From Pseudomonadota bacterium (lineage in GTDB: Bacteria; Pseudomonadota; Gammaproteobacteria; Burkholderiales; Burkholderiaceae_C): a DNA stretch of 60,665 nt. Positions 1-8,526 of this stretch are shown piece by piece. Numbering within the stretch: position 1 is the stretch's first letter; every line of letters starts with the position of its first letter. The stretch covers positions 111,885 through 172,549 of the forward strand of contig JAUNTQ010000001.1 of NCBI GenBank assembly GCA_030538605.1, in the 5' to 3' direction. The position numbers were made by a program, and so were the translations under genes. The notes beneath the pieces are model-generated. The model did not search any database. It saw only the letters and a list, made by a program, of their open reading frames with translations, and had not been told where the DNA came from.

Positions 1-16
1 GAGAGCGGCGGGTTCG

Positions 17-56
17 GACTTTCACGCCCAACGCCGAACGCTCAACGCTGAACCCT
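17..56 (-). repeat. Short GTTCAGCGTTGAGCG-type repeat after thiolase stop
   Basis: Read on the minus strand, the thiolase TGA is followed within a few bases by GTTCAGCGTTGAGCGTTCGG and then GCGTTGGGCGTGAAA. Related sequence recurs at 29568-29642, where it forms an imperfect hairpin, and in part at 17846-17878. It is an interspersed repeat of unknown function. Confidence 0.6.
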
Positions 57-1304
57 TCATGCGGCGGGGTTTTCGAGCAGCAGGGCCATGCCCTGGCCGC
101 CGCCGACGCAGGCGGAGCTGATGCCGTATTTGATGCCTGCGCGCTGCATCTCGCGCGCCAGGGTGAGGGTCAGGCGCACGCCGGTGGCGGCCAGCGGGTG
201 GCCCAGCGCGATGGCACCGCCGTTGACGTTGAGGCGGGTCATGTCCAGGCCCAGCTCCTGGCCGACGGCCAGGGTTTGCGCGCCTTGGGCTTCGTTGATC
301 TCGAAGCGGCCAATGTCGTCCAGCGTGAGGCCCGCGCGCGCCAGCAGCAGGCGGATGGCGGGCGCGGGGCCGATGCCCATGATCTCGGGCGGCACGCCGA
401 CGGCGGCAGCGCCGACGATGCGCGCCAGCGGCTGCTTGCCGTGCGCCTTGGCATACGCGCCCGAAGCGACGACGGCAGCGGCGGCGGCATCGACCAGCGC
501 CGACGAGTTGCCGCCGGTCTGCACGCCGCCTTCGAACACGGGGCGCAGCTTGGCCAACACCTCCAGCGGCGAGGGGCGCGGGTGGGTGTCTTGCGCGACT
601 TCGGTCAGCTTGCCTTGCAGCTTGATGCCGCGTGCCCGATAGCCCGCGAGCTCGAATTTTTCGCTCACCACGGGCACGATCTCGCCCGCCAGAAAGCCGC
701 TTTGCTGCGCGGCCACGGCCTTGGCGAACGACGCGGCGGCGAATGCATCGACCTGCTCGCGCGTGATGCCGTATTGCTTGGCCAGGTTCTCGGCGGTCTG
801 GATCATGTTGATGCCGGCGGCGGGGTCTTTGAGCGCCTCCCACATGTAGTCCTTGAAGCCCACGGGCGCGCCCAGCTTGAAGCCGGTGCGGTGGTCGAAG
901 GCGGCGATGGGGTTGCGCGTCATGCTTTCGGTGCCCACCACCAACGCCGCTTCGCACGCGCCGCCCTGGATGTGTTCGCCCGCCTGCCTAAACAGCTCGA
1001 AGCCCGTGCCGCAGATGCGCTGCGCCATGATGGCCGGCACCTCGATCGGCACGCCCGCGTACAGGCCGATGTGGCGTGGCAGAAAGAACTGGTCGAAGTC
1101 GCCCGGTGCCATGTTGCCGGTGACGACCGAGCCGATGTCCGATGGCGCGACGCCTGCGCGTTTGAGCGCTTCGCGCGCGGCCTTGATGCCTAAGTCGGTC
1201 GGGCTGATGTGACCCAGTGCGCCGCAGTAATCGACCATGGGCGTGCGCACGCCTTGCAGCAGCCAGACGTCGTTGAAGGGGGTGAAGAAGCCTTTGGGTT
1301 TCAT
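57..1304 (-). CDS. Thiolase (acetyl-CoA C-acyltransferase family)
   Basis: This 415-residue protein has full thiolase length. The nucleophilic cysteine is in RICGTG (Cys98), the catalytic histidine in GGAIALGHP (His369) and the second cysteine in SACVGGGQG (Cys399). The usual NEAFA motif reads NEAQG at 337-341, a change next to the active site. An AAAGGAA ribosome site precedes the ATG. It is the last gene of a leftward set after enoyl-CoA hydratase and feruloyl-CoA synthase, so it probably cleaves the 3-ketoacyl-CoA made during side-chain shortening of a hydroxycinnamate-like acid. The family and activity are clear from motifs; the substrate is inferred from neighbours. Confidence 0.9.
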   Translation of the reverse strand: MKPKGFFTPFNDVWLLQGVRTPMVDYCGALGHISPTDLGIKAAREALKRAGVAPSDIGSVVTGNMAPGDFDQFFLPRHIGLYAGVPIEVPAIMAQRICGTGFELFRQAGEHIQGGACEAALVVGTESMTRNPIAAFDHRTGFKLGAPVGFKDYMWEALKDPAAGINMIQTAENLAKQYGITREQVDAFAAASFAKAVAAQQSGFLAGEIVPVVSEKFELAGYRARGIKLQGKLTEVAQDTHPRPSPLEVLAKLRPVFEGGVQTGGNSSALVDAAAAAVVASGAYAKAHGKQPLARIVGAAAVGVPPEIMGIGPAPAIRLLLARAGLTLDDIGRFEINEAQGAQTLAVGQELGLDMTRLNVNGGAIALGHPLAATGVRLTLTLAREMQRAGIKYGISSACVGGGQGMALLLENPAA

Positions 1305-1305
1305 G

Positions 1306-1437
1306 GGGTTCCTTTGTTGTCACGCAATGACGAATGAGCTTGCCGCTGCGCGGCGTCGATGACAAATGACAAAAGCGCCTGGTCGCAATGCCGTTTGGTC
1401 ATTTGTCATGGGCCGGCGCAGCCGCCGTCATTCGTCA
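1306..1437 (-). repeat. Diverged stop-start junction element (MTND family)
   Basis: This gap between the feruloyl-CoA synthase stop and the thiolase start is built from GACAAATGAC and GTCATTTGTCAT words. The synthase stop overlaps an ATG (ATGA) that opens a short frame beginning MTND. A second frame beginning MTNDQ and containing FVICHR runs to just before the thiolase ribosome site. It looks like a shortened, diverged member of the 184-bp family at 12934, 16321, 23203-23755 and 29650. Confidence 0.55.
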
Positions 1438-3321
1438 TAGATCCACGCCCGGCTTGATGACGGTGTGGCCCGGCGTTTCGTCATACAGCGCCTGCACCAG
1501 ATCGTCGCGGTGCTTCAAGACGGCGCGCTGGTTGACGCTGCCCTTGTCGGTGACTTCGCCCAGATCTATGGAGGGCGGCTCGGCCATCAGCATCAGGCGG
1601 GTGACGCGGTTGGCGCTGCCGGTGGCGGTGAGGGACAGGTCGGTCACCAGGCTCTGGAATTTCTGCAGCACGGTGTGCTGCTTCAGGACCTGCGCCAGCG
1701 GCGCGTCGGCGGGCAGATCGACCAGCGAGCGCACGGCCTGGGTGGGAAAGACGAGCGCGCCGACTTCGGTGCGGTTCAGCCCGGTGACGACCACGTCCTG
1801 GATGTAGGGCGCGCCGCCCGCGATGACGCGCCCGCGCAGCGGCCCCACGCTGACGAAGGTGCCGGTGGCGAGCTTGAAGTCTTCGGCGATGCGGCCATCA
1901 AAGCGCAGGCCCCGGTGCGGGTCGGCGGCGTCGACCCACAGCACGGCGTCGCCCGTGCGGAAGAAGCCTTCGTCGTCGAACGCCTCGGCGGTGGCCTGCG
2001 GGCTGCGCCAGTAGCCGGGCGTGATGTTGGGGCCGCGGTAGCGCAGCTCGGTCTTGCCGTCTGCGGGCACCAGCTTGCATTCCATGCCGGGCGTGGGCAG
2101 GCCCAGCTCGCCCGCCTGGATGGCGTGGCTGCCGGGAAACAGGCCGTAGGGGCCGGATTCGGTCATGCCGAAGCCGCAGGTCATGACGATGCGCTCGCCC
2201 ACCTCGCGCTCGGCAGCGTCGAACAGCGCGTTCCACACCGGCTGCGCGAGCGAGGCACCGGCGTAGAAGAGCATCTTCACGCGCGAGAGAAAGTTGCGGC
2301 GCAGCGCGTCGTCGGTCTTCATCGCGTGGGCGATGGCCTCGAAGCCGGTGGGTACGTTGAAGTACATCGTCGGCGCAATCTCGCGCAGGTTGCGCAGCGT
2401 CTCGCCCACCAGCGCGGGCGTGGGCTTGCCTTCGTCGATGTAGAGCGTGCCGCCGTTGTTCAGCACCAGGCCGACGTTGTGGTTGCCGCCGAAGGTGTGG
2501 TTCCAGGGCAGCCAGTCGATGAGCACCGGGCGCTCTTGCGTCAGGATGGGCATGGACTGGCGCATCTGCTGCTGGTTGGCGCACCACATGCGGTGGGTGT
2601 TGATGACGGCCTTGGGCAGTTTGGTGGAGCCGCTGGTGAAGAGGAACTTGACGATGGTGTCGGGCGTGGTGGCGGCTTGCGCGGCGTCGACGGCGGGTGT
2701 GGGTTCGGTGGCCAGCAGATCGGCCAGCAGGGTGATGGGGCGGCCTTCGAGGTGGGCGTGATCGGCATGGCGCGAGACGGCGATTTCGCAGCCCGCCGGT
2801 GTCACAGCGGCCAGCGCCGGGCCGTAGCGCTCGCCGTCTTCGGCCCAGACCAGGCCGGGCGTGAGCGTGTCGATGACGTGGCGCAGCTTGCCGAAGTCCT
2901 TGCTGATGGTGGAGTAGGCGGGCGAGGCGGGCGAAAACGGAATGCCGGCCTGCATGCAGCCCAGCGCCAGCAGCGCGTGGTCGATGCCGTTTTCACTGAG
3001 GATCACCACCGGGCGCTCTTCCGACAGGCCGCGATCGAGCAGCGCCTGGCCAATGTGGCGCGCGGCAGCCAGCGCCTGCGCGTAGCTGACGCGACGCCAG
3101 TCGCCCAGCTGGCCGCCTTGCAGGCGCTCGCGCTGGGCGATGAAGGTTTCGTTGGGCGTGGTGCTGGCCCAGTGGATGAGGCGGTCGGACATGCGCTCGC
3201 CAAAGGGCTGCAAGCGCTGCTCGGCATGCAGGTATTGCACGCCGCCAGCGCCCCCGCGCACGTTCACGCGCGTGACGCCAAAGGGGAGCGGGCGGTAGCG
3301 GGGCGGGGCGGTGGCGTTCAT
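1435..3321 (-). CDS. fcs: Feruloyl-CoA synthase-type AMP-forming acyl-CoA ligase
   Basis: This protein activates an aromatic or other carboxylic acid to its CoA ester using ATP. The start chosen is the ATG at 3321 (MNATAPPRY, 628 residues), because the 25 residues further upstream look random and lysine/glutamine rich. Visible motifs are the phosphate loop TSGSTKLPK at 229-237, GFGMTESGPYG, FRTGD and GRIAEDFKLATGTFVS. The last one is typical of feruloyl-CoA synthases rather than fatty-acid ligases. The neighbouring hydratase and thiolase suggest activation followed by shortening of a hydroxycinnamate side chain. Ferulate itself is not proven; related phenylpropenoids or other aryl acids are possible. 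Confidence 0.82.
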   Translation of the reverse strand: MNATAPPRYRPLPFGVTRVNVRGGAGGVQYLHAEQRLQPFGERMSDRLIHWASTTPNETFIAQRERLQGGQLGDWRRVSYAQALAAARHIGQALLDRGLSEERPVVILSENGIDHALLALGCMQAGIPFSPASPAYSTISKDFGKLRHVIDTLTPGLVWAEDGERYGPALAAVTPAGCEIAVSRHADHAHLEGRPITLLADLLATEPTPAVDAAQAATTPDTIVKFLFTSGSTKLPKAVINTHRMWCANQQQMRQSMPILTQERPVLIDWLPWNHTFGGNHNVGLVLNNGGTLYIDEGKPTPALVGETLRNLREIAPTMYFNVPTGFEAIAHAMKTDDALRRNFLSRVKMLFYAGASLAQPVWNALFDAAEREVGERIVMTCGFGMTESGPYGLFPGSHAIQAGELGLPTPGMECKLVPADGKTELRYRGPNITPGYWRSPQATAEAFDDEGFFRTGDAVLWVDAADPHRGLRFDGRIAEDFKLATGTFVSVGPLRGRVIAGGAPYIQDVVVTGLNRTEVGALVFPTQAVRSLVDLPADAPLAQVLKQHTVLQKFQSLVTDLSLTATGSANRVTRLMLMAEPPSIDLGEVTDKGSVNQRAVLKHRDDLVQALYDETPGHTVIKPGVDL

Positions 3322-3395
3322 GTTTGTCTCTGGTTGCTCTGTTTTTTGTGGCTGCTTGCGCTTGCCCATCAAGCGGTGGAGGTCTTGAATGACCA

Positions 3396-3489
3396 AAGGC
3401 CGCGGAGCAGGCCGTGCGGGGGGCGTGGAGCGGGCTTGGCCCGGCCACTGGCGTCGTCCCCCTCTGGGGGAAGGTGCCGCAGGCGACTC
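3396..3489 (-). repeat. GC-rich post-stop element, copy 1
   Basis: On the minus strand CCCCCTGAGTCGCCTGCGGC begins at the stop of the enoyl-CoA hydratase gene and supplies its TGA. It continues with a CCTTCCCCC/GGGGGA hairpin and ends GGCCTGCTCCGCGGCCTT. The same order of blocks follows upp (28795-28929) and rng (47409-47550), always in the sense orientation of the gene. It may act as terminator or transcript 3' end. Confidence 0.75.
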
Positions 3490-4279
3490 AGGGGGTCTTC
3501 TTCACCTTGGTGCCGGCCTTGCCTGCAAGGAAGTCGCGCACGCGCTGTTTGGCTTCGGGCGCGGCCTGGGCGATGGCGCTGATGAGGGCTTCGGTCATGT
3601 AGCCGTGGTCGGCGGGCTGCTCGGCGATGCGGGGCAGGGCGTGCATCAGCGCGTAGTTGGTCAGCGGCGCGTTGCCCGCGATGCGCTCGGCCAGTGTCAT
3701 GGCCTGCTCAAACGCCTGGCCTGCGGGCACGAGGTATTGCGCAAAGCCCAGGCGCTCGCCTTCTTCGGCGTTGTAGACGCGGCCCGTCATCATCATGTCC
3801 ATCATGCGCGCCACGCCGATCAGCTTGGGGATGCGCACCGAGCCGCCGCCGCCCACGAAGATGCCGCGCGAGCCTTCGGGCAGGGCGTAGAACGCCGTGC
3901 TGTCGGCCACGCGGATGTGCGCGGCACTTGCCAGCTCCAGCCCGCCGCCCACCACCGCGCCGTGCAGCGCGGCGACCACGGGCACGGGGCCGTATTGCAG
4001 GGCATCGAGTGCGGCATGCCACATGCGCGAGTGGTGCACGCCTTCGCCCGCGTCGCGCTCTTTCAGCTCGCTCAAGTCCAGCCCGGCGCAGAAGTGATCG
4101 CCTTCGCCATCGAGCACCACGGCGCGCACGCTTTTGGGCAGGGTCTGGAAGGTGCCCTGCAGCGCCTGGATGAGGCCATCGGACAGCGCGTTGCGCTTCT
4201 TGGCGCGGGTCAGCCGCACGATGGCGATGTGCTGGCCGTCGCCCGTGGTTTCGAGTGACAGATCGTGGCTCTTGCTCAT
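3488..4279 (-). CDS. Enoyl-CoA hydratase/isomerase family protein
   Basis: This 263-residue crotonase-fold protein probably hydrates an enoyl-CoA in the cytoplasm. The oxyanion-hole segments are FCAGLDL (63-69) and GAVVGGG (108-113). Both catalytic glutamates of true hydratases are present, Glu115 in LELAS and Glu135 in LPEGSRG, so hydratase activity is likely. An AGGAG site lies 8 bases before the ATG. It is first in the leftward set with feruloyl-CoA synthase and thiolase. The last codons and the stop overlap a GC-rich repeat, so the C-terminus (KVKKTP) may have been altered by it. It could act as a feruloyl-CoA hydratase/lyase, but that activity is not shown by the sequence. Confidence 0.88.
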   Translation of the reverse strand: MSKSHDLSLETTGDGQHIAIVRLTRAKKRNALSDGLIQALQGTFQTLPKSVRAVVLDGEGDHFCAGLDLSELKERDAGEGVHHSRMWHAALDALQYGPVPVVAALHGAVVGGGLELASAAHIRVADSTAFYALPEGSRGIFVGGGGSVRIPKLIGVARMMDMMMTGRVYNAEEGERLGFAQYLVPAGQAFEQAMTLAERIAGNAPLTNYALMHALPRIAEQPADHGYMTEALISAIAQAAPEAKQRVRDFLAGKAGTKVKKTP

Positions 4280-4307
4280 GCGGGGGTATCTCCTGTGAGG
4301 GTCATTA

Positions 4308-4326
4308 TGATTATTTTAGATAATCA
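4308..4326. promoter_or_regulatory. Palindromic operator candidate between acid-degradation genes and tctC-type gene
   Basis: TGATTATTTTAGATAATCA is a perfect inverted repeat (7-bp arms, 5-bp centre) in an AT-rich patch inside the divergent intergenic region. It lies about 28 bp upstream of the hydratase start. Its size and symmetry fit a MarR- or GntR-type dimer site, as is usual for hydroxycinnamate genes, but no regulator gene is adjacent. Confidence 0.6.
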
Positions 4327-4540
4327 AATTCAAGCCGTTTTCGGGCTTGTGAACTAGGTGAATACCCGCGCATACGCCCATGGTGCGGGTGGCTCGGCAC
4401 AATGCAAGCACCCGTGGCAGCACCCACGAATGAGGGCATGACGGACGCAATCCGGCCTGATTGGGCCGTTCGGCAACTTGCGATGCCTTGGGGCTGTTCC
4501 TTTTTGCGTAAGTCGTGAAAAAAGAGAGAGGAGACATTCC

Positions 4541-5512
4541 ATGCGTCGCCGTCGTTTCATGGCTGGCACCGCTGCGCTGCCCGTGGCCTGGCCGGGCGCG
4601 CTCAGGGCGCAGGCGGCGTTTCCGGCCCGGGCCGTGCGCATCGTGGTGCCCAACGCGCCGGGCGGCGGGGCCGACCTGACGGCGCGCGCCGTGGGCGAGC
4701 GCATGGCGCGCACGCTGGGCGAGCCGGTGGTGATCGAGAACCGGGCTGGCGCGGGCGGCGTGGTGGCGGGGCAGGCGGTGGCGTCGGCCGCGCCGGACGG
4801 GCACACGCTGCTGCTCATCTCCAGCGGCACGGCGGTGAGCCAGGCGCTGTTCAAGTCGCTGCCGTTCGACGCGCTCACGGCTTTTGCGCCGGTGGGGCTG
4901 ATGGCGCAGTTCGACCTAGTGGTCGTGAGCGCCGAAAACGGCCCGTTCAAGCGTCTGGCGGATATGCTGGCTTTTGCGCGGCGCGAACCCGGCAAGCTGA
5001 ACCTGGGCACGCCCAGCATCGGCACCACGCAGCACCTGGCGGCCGAGTGGCTGGTGGCGGCGGCGGGCTTGAGCGCGCAGGTGGTGCCGTTCAAGGGCAC
5101 GCCGGACGTGATCACCGCCGTGCGCAGCGGCCAGTTGCACGCGGGGCTGGACATTCTCAGCCCGCTGCTGGCGCAAATTCAGGGCCGGGCGCTGCGCCCG
5201 CTGGCGGTGACCGGCGCGCGGCGTTCATCCGTGCTGCCCGACGTGCCCACCGCGCAAGAAGCCGGCGTGGCGGGGCTGGACGCCACGTCATGGAACGGCC
5301 TGGCCGCGCGCGCAGGCACGCCGCCCGATGTGGTGCAGCGGCTCAACGAGGCGCTGAACGCCGCGCTGGCCGACGCCGACGTGCGCCGCCGCCTGCAAAC
5401 GCTGAACCTGGAGCCGTGCCCCGGCACCCCGCAGGACGCGGCCGAGCGCCTGTCGGGCGATGTCATGCGCTGGGCCGAGGTGATTGCCCGCGCGAGGATC
5501 GAGCGGCAATGA
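4541..5512 (+). CDS. Tripartite tricarboxylate transporter (Bug/TctC) substrate-binding protein
   Basis: This 323-residue periplasmic binding protein belongs to the Bug family that is strongly expanded in betaproteobacteria. The start at 4541 has a GAGAGGAGA ribosome site 6 bases upstream. The N-terminus [17 protein letters not shown] is an export signal with an arginine cluster, possibly Tat. Mature sequence begins near [19 protein letters not shown], and the [10 protein letters not shown] segment is characteristic. It is divergent from the CoA-ligase set and shares the palindromic region, so it may bind the aromatic or carboxylic acid those enzymes use. No membrane TctAB genes are in the window; the ligand is unknown. 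Confidence 0.88.
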   Translation: MRRRRFMAGTAALPVAWPGALRAQAAFPARAVRIVVPNAPGGGADLTARAVGERMARTLGEPVVIENRAGAGGVVAGQAVASAAPDGHTLLLISSGTAVSQALFKSLPFDALTAFAPVGLMAQFDLVVVSAENGPFKRLADMLAFARREPGKLNLGTPSIGTTQHLAAEWLVAAAGLSAQVVPFKGTPDVITAVRSGQLHAGLDILSPLLAQIQGRALRPLAVTGARRSSVLPDVPTAQEAGVAGLDATSWNGLAARAGTPPDVVQRLNEALNAALADADVRRRLQTLNLEPCPGTPQDAAERLSGDVMRWAEVIARARIERQ

Positions 5513-5615
5513 GCGCGCCGCCCCGGCAGCGGGGCATGGCCAGTGCCATCTCGCGCGCTACACTGATTTGGCACCCCTCCCCCGCGCATTGGCGCACACG
5601 AGAAAGAGACGACCC

Positions 5616-6842
5616 ATGCCCGGCATCATCCAGAGCCTGCTCGACACCGATCTGTACAAGTTCACCATGATGCAGGCGGTGCTGCACCAGTTTCCGGCCG
5701 CGCAGGTGGAGTACAAGTTCAAGTGCCGTTCGCCGGGCGTGCAGCTGGCGCCTTACATAGACGAGATTCGCGACGAAATCCGCCAGCTGTGCGAGCTGCG
5801 CTTTGACGAGGGCGAGCTGGCCTACATGCGCGAGATGCGCTTCATCAAGAGCGATTTCGTCGATTTTCTGGGGCTGTTCAGGCTCAACGAAAAGTACATC
5901 ACCGTGACGCCTCTGCCCACGGGCGAGATCGACATCCGCGTGCGCGGGCCGTGGCTGCACACCATCATGTTCGAGATTCCGGTGCTGGCCATCGTGAGCG
6001 AGGTGTATTACCGCCGCACCGCGCCGCAGCTCGACTGGGCCGAAGGCCGCCGCCGGCTGGACGAGAAGCTGGGCCTGATCGACGCGCCCGAGCTGCGCGG
6101 CCTGCGCATCTCCGACTACGGCACGCGCCGGCGCTTTTCGGGCGCGTGGCAGCGCGAGGTGCTGCTGACGCTCAAGCACCGGCTGGGCGTGGGCGAAGGC
6201 AGCCAGCTGACCGGCACCAGCAACGTGTGGTTTGCCAAGGAACTGGGCCTGCGCCCCATGGGCACCATGGCGCACGAATACCTGCAAGCCTGCCAGGCGC
6301 TGGGCCCGCGCCTGCGCGACAGCCAGGTGTTCGCCTTCGAGAAGTGGGCGCAGGAGTATCGCGGCGACCTGGGCATTGCGCTGTCCGACGTGTACGGCAT
6401 GAACGCCTTTCTGCGCGACTTCGACATGTATTTCTGCAAGCTCTTCGACGGCGCGCGGCACGACTCGGGCGACCCGTTTCAGTGGGGCGAGCGCATGATC
6501 GCGCACTACCAGGCCAACCGGTGCGACCCGCGCACCAAGGTGCTGGTGTTCAGCGACGGGCTGAACATGCCGCGCTGCATCGAGCTGTTCAAGCGCTTTG
6601 ACGGGCGCATTCAGGTGGCCTTTGGCGTGGGCACCAACCTGACCAACGACCTGGGGCCGGAGCCGCTGCAAATCGTGCTGAAGATGGTCGGCTGCAACGG
6701 CCAGCCCGTGGCCAAGATCTCCGACACGCCGGGCAAGACGATGGTGGAAGACGAGGGCTACCTCAGCTACCTGCGCCAGGTGTTCAGCCTGCCCGAGCCA
6801 CCGCCCGGGCCGATCAACCATTCGACGTCGGTAATGAACTGA
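5616..6842 (+). CDS. pncB: Nicotinate phosphoribosyltransferase
   Basis: This 408-residue enzyme converts nicotinate and PRPP to nicotinate mononucleotide with ATP hydrolysis, the first step of NAD salvage. The ATG at 5616 is preceded by GAGAAAGAGA; longer upstream starts would add a low-complexity arginine-rich stretch. Diagnostic segments are [10 protein letters not shown] near the N-terminus, [18 protein letters not shown] around residue 200, GTMAHE near 216-221 carrying the phosphorylated histidine of the family, and [10 protein letters not shown]. It is a single gene, terminated by a large palindrome directly after the stop. nadD, a later enzyme of NAD synthesis, lies elsewhere in the window. 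Confidence 0.96.
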   Translation: MPGIIQSLLDTDLYKFTMMQAVLHQFPAAQVEYKFKCRSPGVQLAPYIDEIRDEIRQLCELRFDEGELAYMREMRFIKSDFVDFLGLFRLNEKYITVTPLPTGEIDIRVRGPWLHTIMFEIPVLAIVSEVYYRRTAPQLDWAEGRRRLDEKLGLIDAPELRGLRISDYGTRRRFSGAWQREVLLTLKHRLGVGEGSQLTGTSNVWFAKELGLRPMGTMAHEYLQACQALGPRLRDSQVFAFEKWAQEYRGDLGIALSDVYGMNAFLRDFDMYFCKLFDGARHDSGDPFQWGERMIAHYQANRCDPRTKVLVFSDGLNMPRCIELFKRFDGRIQVAFGVGTNLTNDLGPEPLQIVLKMVGCNGQPVAKISDTPGKTMVEDEGYLSYLRQVFSLPEPPPGPINHSTSVMN

Positions 6843-6853
6843 AGTTTAAAAAG

Positions 6854-6933
6854 ATAGCTGCTTGCGTACGTTTTTAAACGTTTTCAGATAGTTTTATATC
6901 TGAAAACGTTTAAAAACGTACGCAAACAGCTAT
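6854..6933. repeat. AT-rich long palindrome H1 (AGCTGCTTGCG family)
   Basis: Two 37-bp arms (6854-6890 and 6897-6933) match at 36 positions around a 6-base loop. The arms begin ATAGCTGCTTGCGTACG, and the palindrome is followed by TGTTTTG. It lies between convergent pncB and the LON-domain gene and could terminate both. Related palindromes occur at 10294, 20401, 28120, 37651, 45817, 49554 and 60435. Confidence 0.9.
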
Positions 6934-6952
6934 TGTTTTGGTTGAATGCCTT

Positions 6953-7042
6953 CACCGCAGAGGGGCAGAGAACGCAGAGCTTCGCAGAGGAAAAACAAGG
7001 ACTTTCTCTGCGAAGCTCTGCGTTCTCTGCCCCTCTGCGGTG
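6953..7042. repeat. CTCTGCG-type perfect inverted repeat
   Basis: Arms 6953-6989 and 7006-7042 are perfect 37-bp complements made of CGCAGAG and CTCTGCG heptamers around a 16-base loop. It sits just 3' of the LON-domain gene. A looser copy of the same type lies at 34768-34870. The family is a dispersed palindromic repeat, possibly a terminator. Confidence 0.88.
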
Positions 7043-7051
7043 AGATGAACG

Positions 7052-7693
7052 TCAATGGCTCGCCTGCTCGATGCCCGCTTTGCCGAGCATGTCGGCCACC
7101 AGCTCCAGCCGCAGCAGCGGGTTGTCCAGTGCCATGAGCTGCTGCTTTTGCGGCAGGGGAAGCGGCAGCAGCTCGCACCAGCGGTTGGCCACCCAGGCGC
7201 AGTCGTCGAACTGGTGCTGGCTTTCAGGCGGCAGCGCGGCGCCGGGGCGCTGGCGCAGTTGGGCCAGCACCTGGCGCAGCGCGGCGGCGGTGTGCGCCAG
7301 GTCTTGCGGAATGGCCACGGGGGTGTCGGCGGGCAGCAGGCTCACGTCGGCCACCCACAGGCCATGCGCCAGGCGCGAGGGGCGGTCCACGCGAAAGCGC
7401 TGCGTGCCGGCGCATTCCACATGCAGCAGGCCGGGCTGGTCTTGCCGCAGGCTGCGGATGTGCGCCAGCGTGCCCAGCAGGTGCAGCTGCTCCTCGGGCG
7501 CGCCGGGCTGGCGCACTTCGCTGCCCTGGCGCAGGGCCACCACGCCGAAGGGCGCACCGGCCTTGTGGCATTTGCCGATCATGTCGAGGTAACGCACCTC
7601 GAACACGCGCAGCGGCAGCACGCCGCCGGGAAACAGCACGGTGCCCAGCGGAAACAGGGGCAGGGAGGCGAGGGCAAGGGAAGAAGCGGTCAT
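7052..7693 (-). CDS. LON N-terminal (substrate-binding) domain protein
   Basis: This 213-residue protein consists only of the Lon N-terminal domain and lacks the AAA and protease parts of Lon. The start PLFPLGTVLFPGGVLPLRVFEVRYLDMI is the hallmark of the family, followed by GTLAHIRSL and a helical C-terminal region. Stand-alone proteins of this kind are common in proteobacteria and have no settled biochemical role; substrate or chaperone-like binding is assumed from homology to Lon. It is a single gene convergent with pncB, with two palindromes in the gap. Confidence 0.88.
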   Translation of the reverse strand: MTASSLALASLPLFPLGTVLFPGGVLPLRVFEVRYLDMIGKCHKAGAPFGVVALRQGSEVRQPGAPEEQLHLLGTLAHIRSLRQDQPGLLHVECAGTQRFRVDRPSRLAHGLWVADVSLLPADTPVAIPQDLAHTAAALRQVLAQLRQRPGAALPPESQHQFDDCAWVANRWCELLPLPLPQKQQLMALDNPLLRLELVADMLGKAGIEQASH

Positions 7694-7940
7694 GCGGGGG
7701 GAGCTGAATCAGGGCGGTGCGCCACGTGCGCGTGCCGTGCGGAATGCGCCAGCGGCGGGCGCGCAGGGCGCGGCTATCATCGCACGCAGGCTGGCGCGCG
7801 GCTCGCCCGCAGGGCGCTTGCGCCGTGAACAATGTCCGCCCGCATGGCGCTTTCCCGGTGCCGTTTTTGCGATGCCGTTTACGGCGGCTTTTCTTCCATT
7901 CCATTGTTGTGCCGCTGCCGGTGCAGCGCCTTGACCGACC

Positions 7941-8516
7941 ATGCTGTTCCAGATCGTTTATTTCCTGCTTGATGTGGCCGTGACGCTGGTGGGCGGCGCT
8001 TGCCTGCTGCGCTGCTACATGCACTGGCGCGCCATGCCCATGCATCACCCGGTGGGCCAGTTCGTGCTGGCGCTCACCGATTGGCTGGTGAGGCCGCTGA
8101 AAAAAGTGCTGCCGTCTTCGCGCCGGCTGGATGTGGCCAGCTTCACGGCGGCGTGGCTGCTGAAGCTGGTGCAGTTTCTGGTGCTGATGGCCTTTGCGGG
8201 GATCAGCAGCTGGGCGCTGGCGCCCCTGCTGGCCTTGCTGGGCGTGGCGAGGCTGGCGGTGTCGGTGGCCACGGCGGTGATCGTGGTGACGGCCATCCTG
8301 TCGTGGCTGGGCAGCCCGTCGCTGGTGCGCGACATGCTCGCGCGCCTGTGCGAGCCGCTGCTGGCCCCCATTCGCCGCGTGTTGCCGCTGGTGGGCCGGG
8401 TGGACTTGTCGCCGCTGGTGGCGGTGGTGGGCTTGCAGGTGGTGTCAATGGTGCTGGGCAGCTGGCAGGGCCGCTTGCTGGGCGGCGCGCTGTCGATGCC
8501 CACCGTCTTCGGCTGA
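7941..8516 (+). CDS. YggT family integral membrane protein
   Basis: This 191-residue inner-membrane protein has two YggT modules, each with paired hydrophobic segments: one from about residue 1 to 90 (VAVTLVGGACLLRCYMHW) and a second with LSWLGSPSLVRDMLARLCEPLLAP-type sequence around 117-140. The P-I/L-R-R-V-L-P motif, typical of the family, appears as PIRRVLPLVGRVDLSPLVA. Members are linked to osmotic tolerance and membrane organisation, but the molecular function is not established. The gene stands alone, with a divergent gap towards the LON-domain gene. Confidence 0.9.
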   Translation: MLFQIVYFLLDVAVTLVGGACLLRCYMHWRAMPMHHPVGQFVLALTDWLVRPLKKVLPSSRRLDVASFTAAWLLKLVQFLVLMAFAGISSWALAPLLALLGVARLAVSVATAVIVVTAILSWLGSPSLVRDMLARLCEPLLAPIRRVLPLVGRVDLSPLVAVVGLQVVSMVLGSWQGRLLGGALSMPTVFG

Positions 8517-8526
8517 GCGGGCAAGC

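Noticed and set aside
6946-7178. Short frames across the CTCTGCG palindrome as a small gene
   Set aside because: The same peptide words appear on both strands because the DNA is palindromic; no ribosome site or family.
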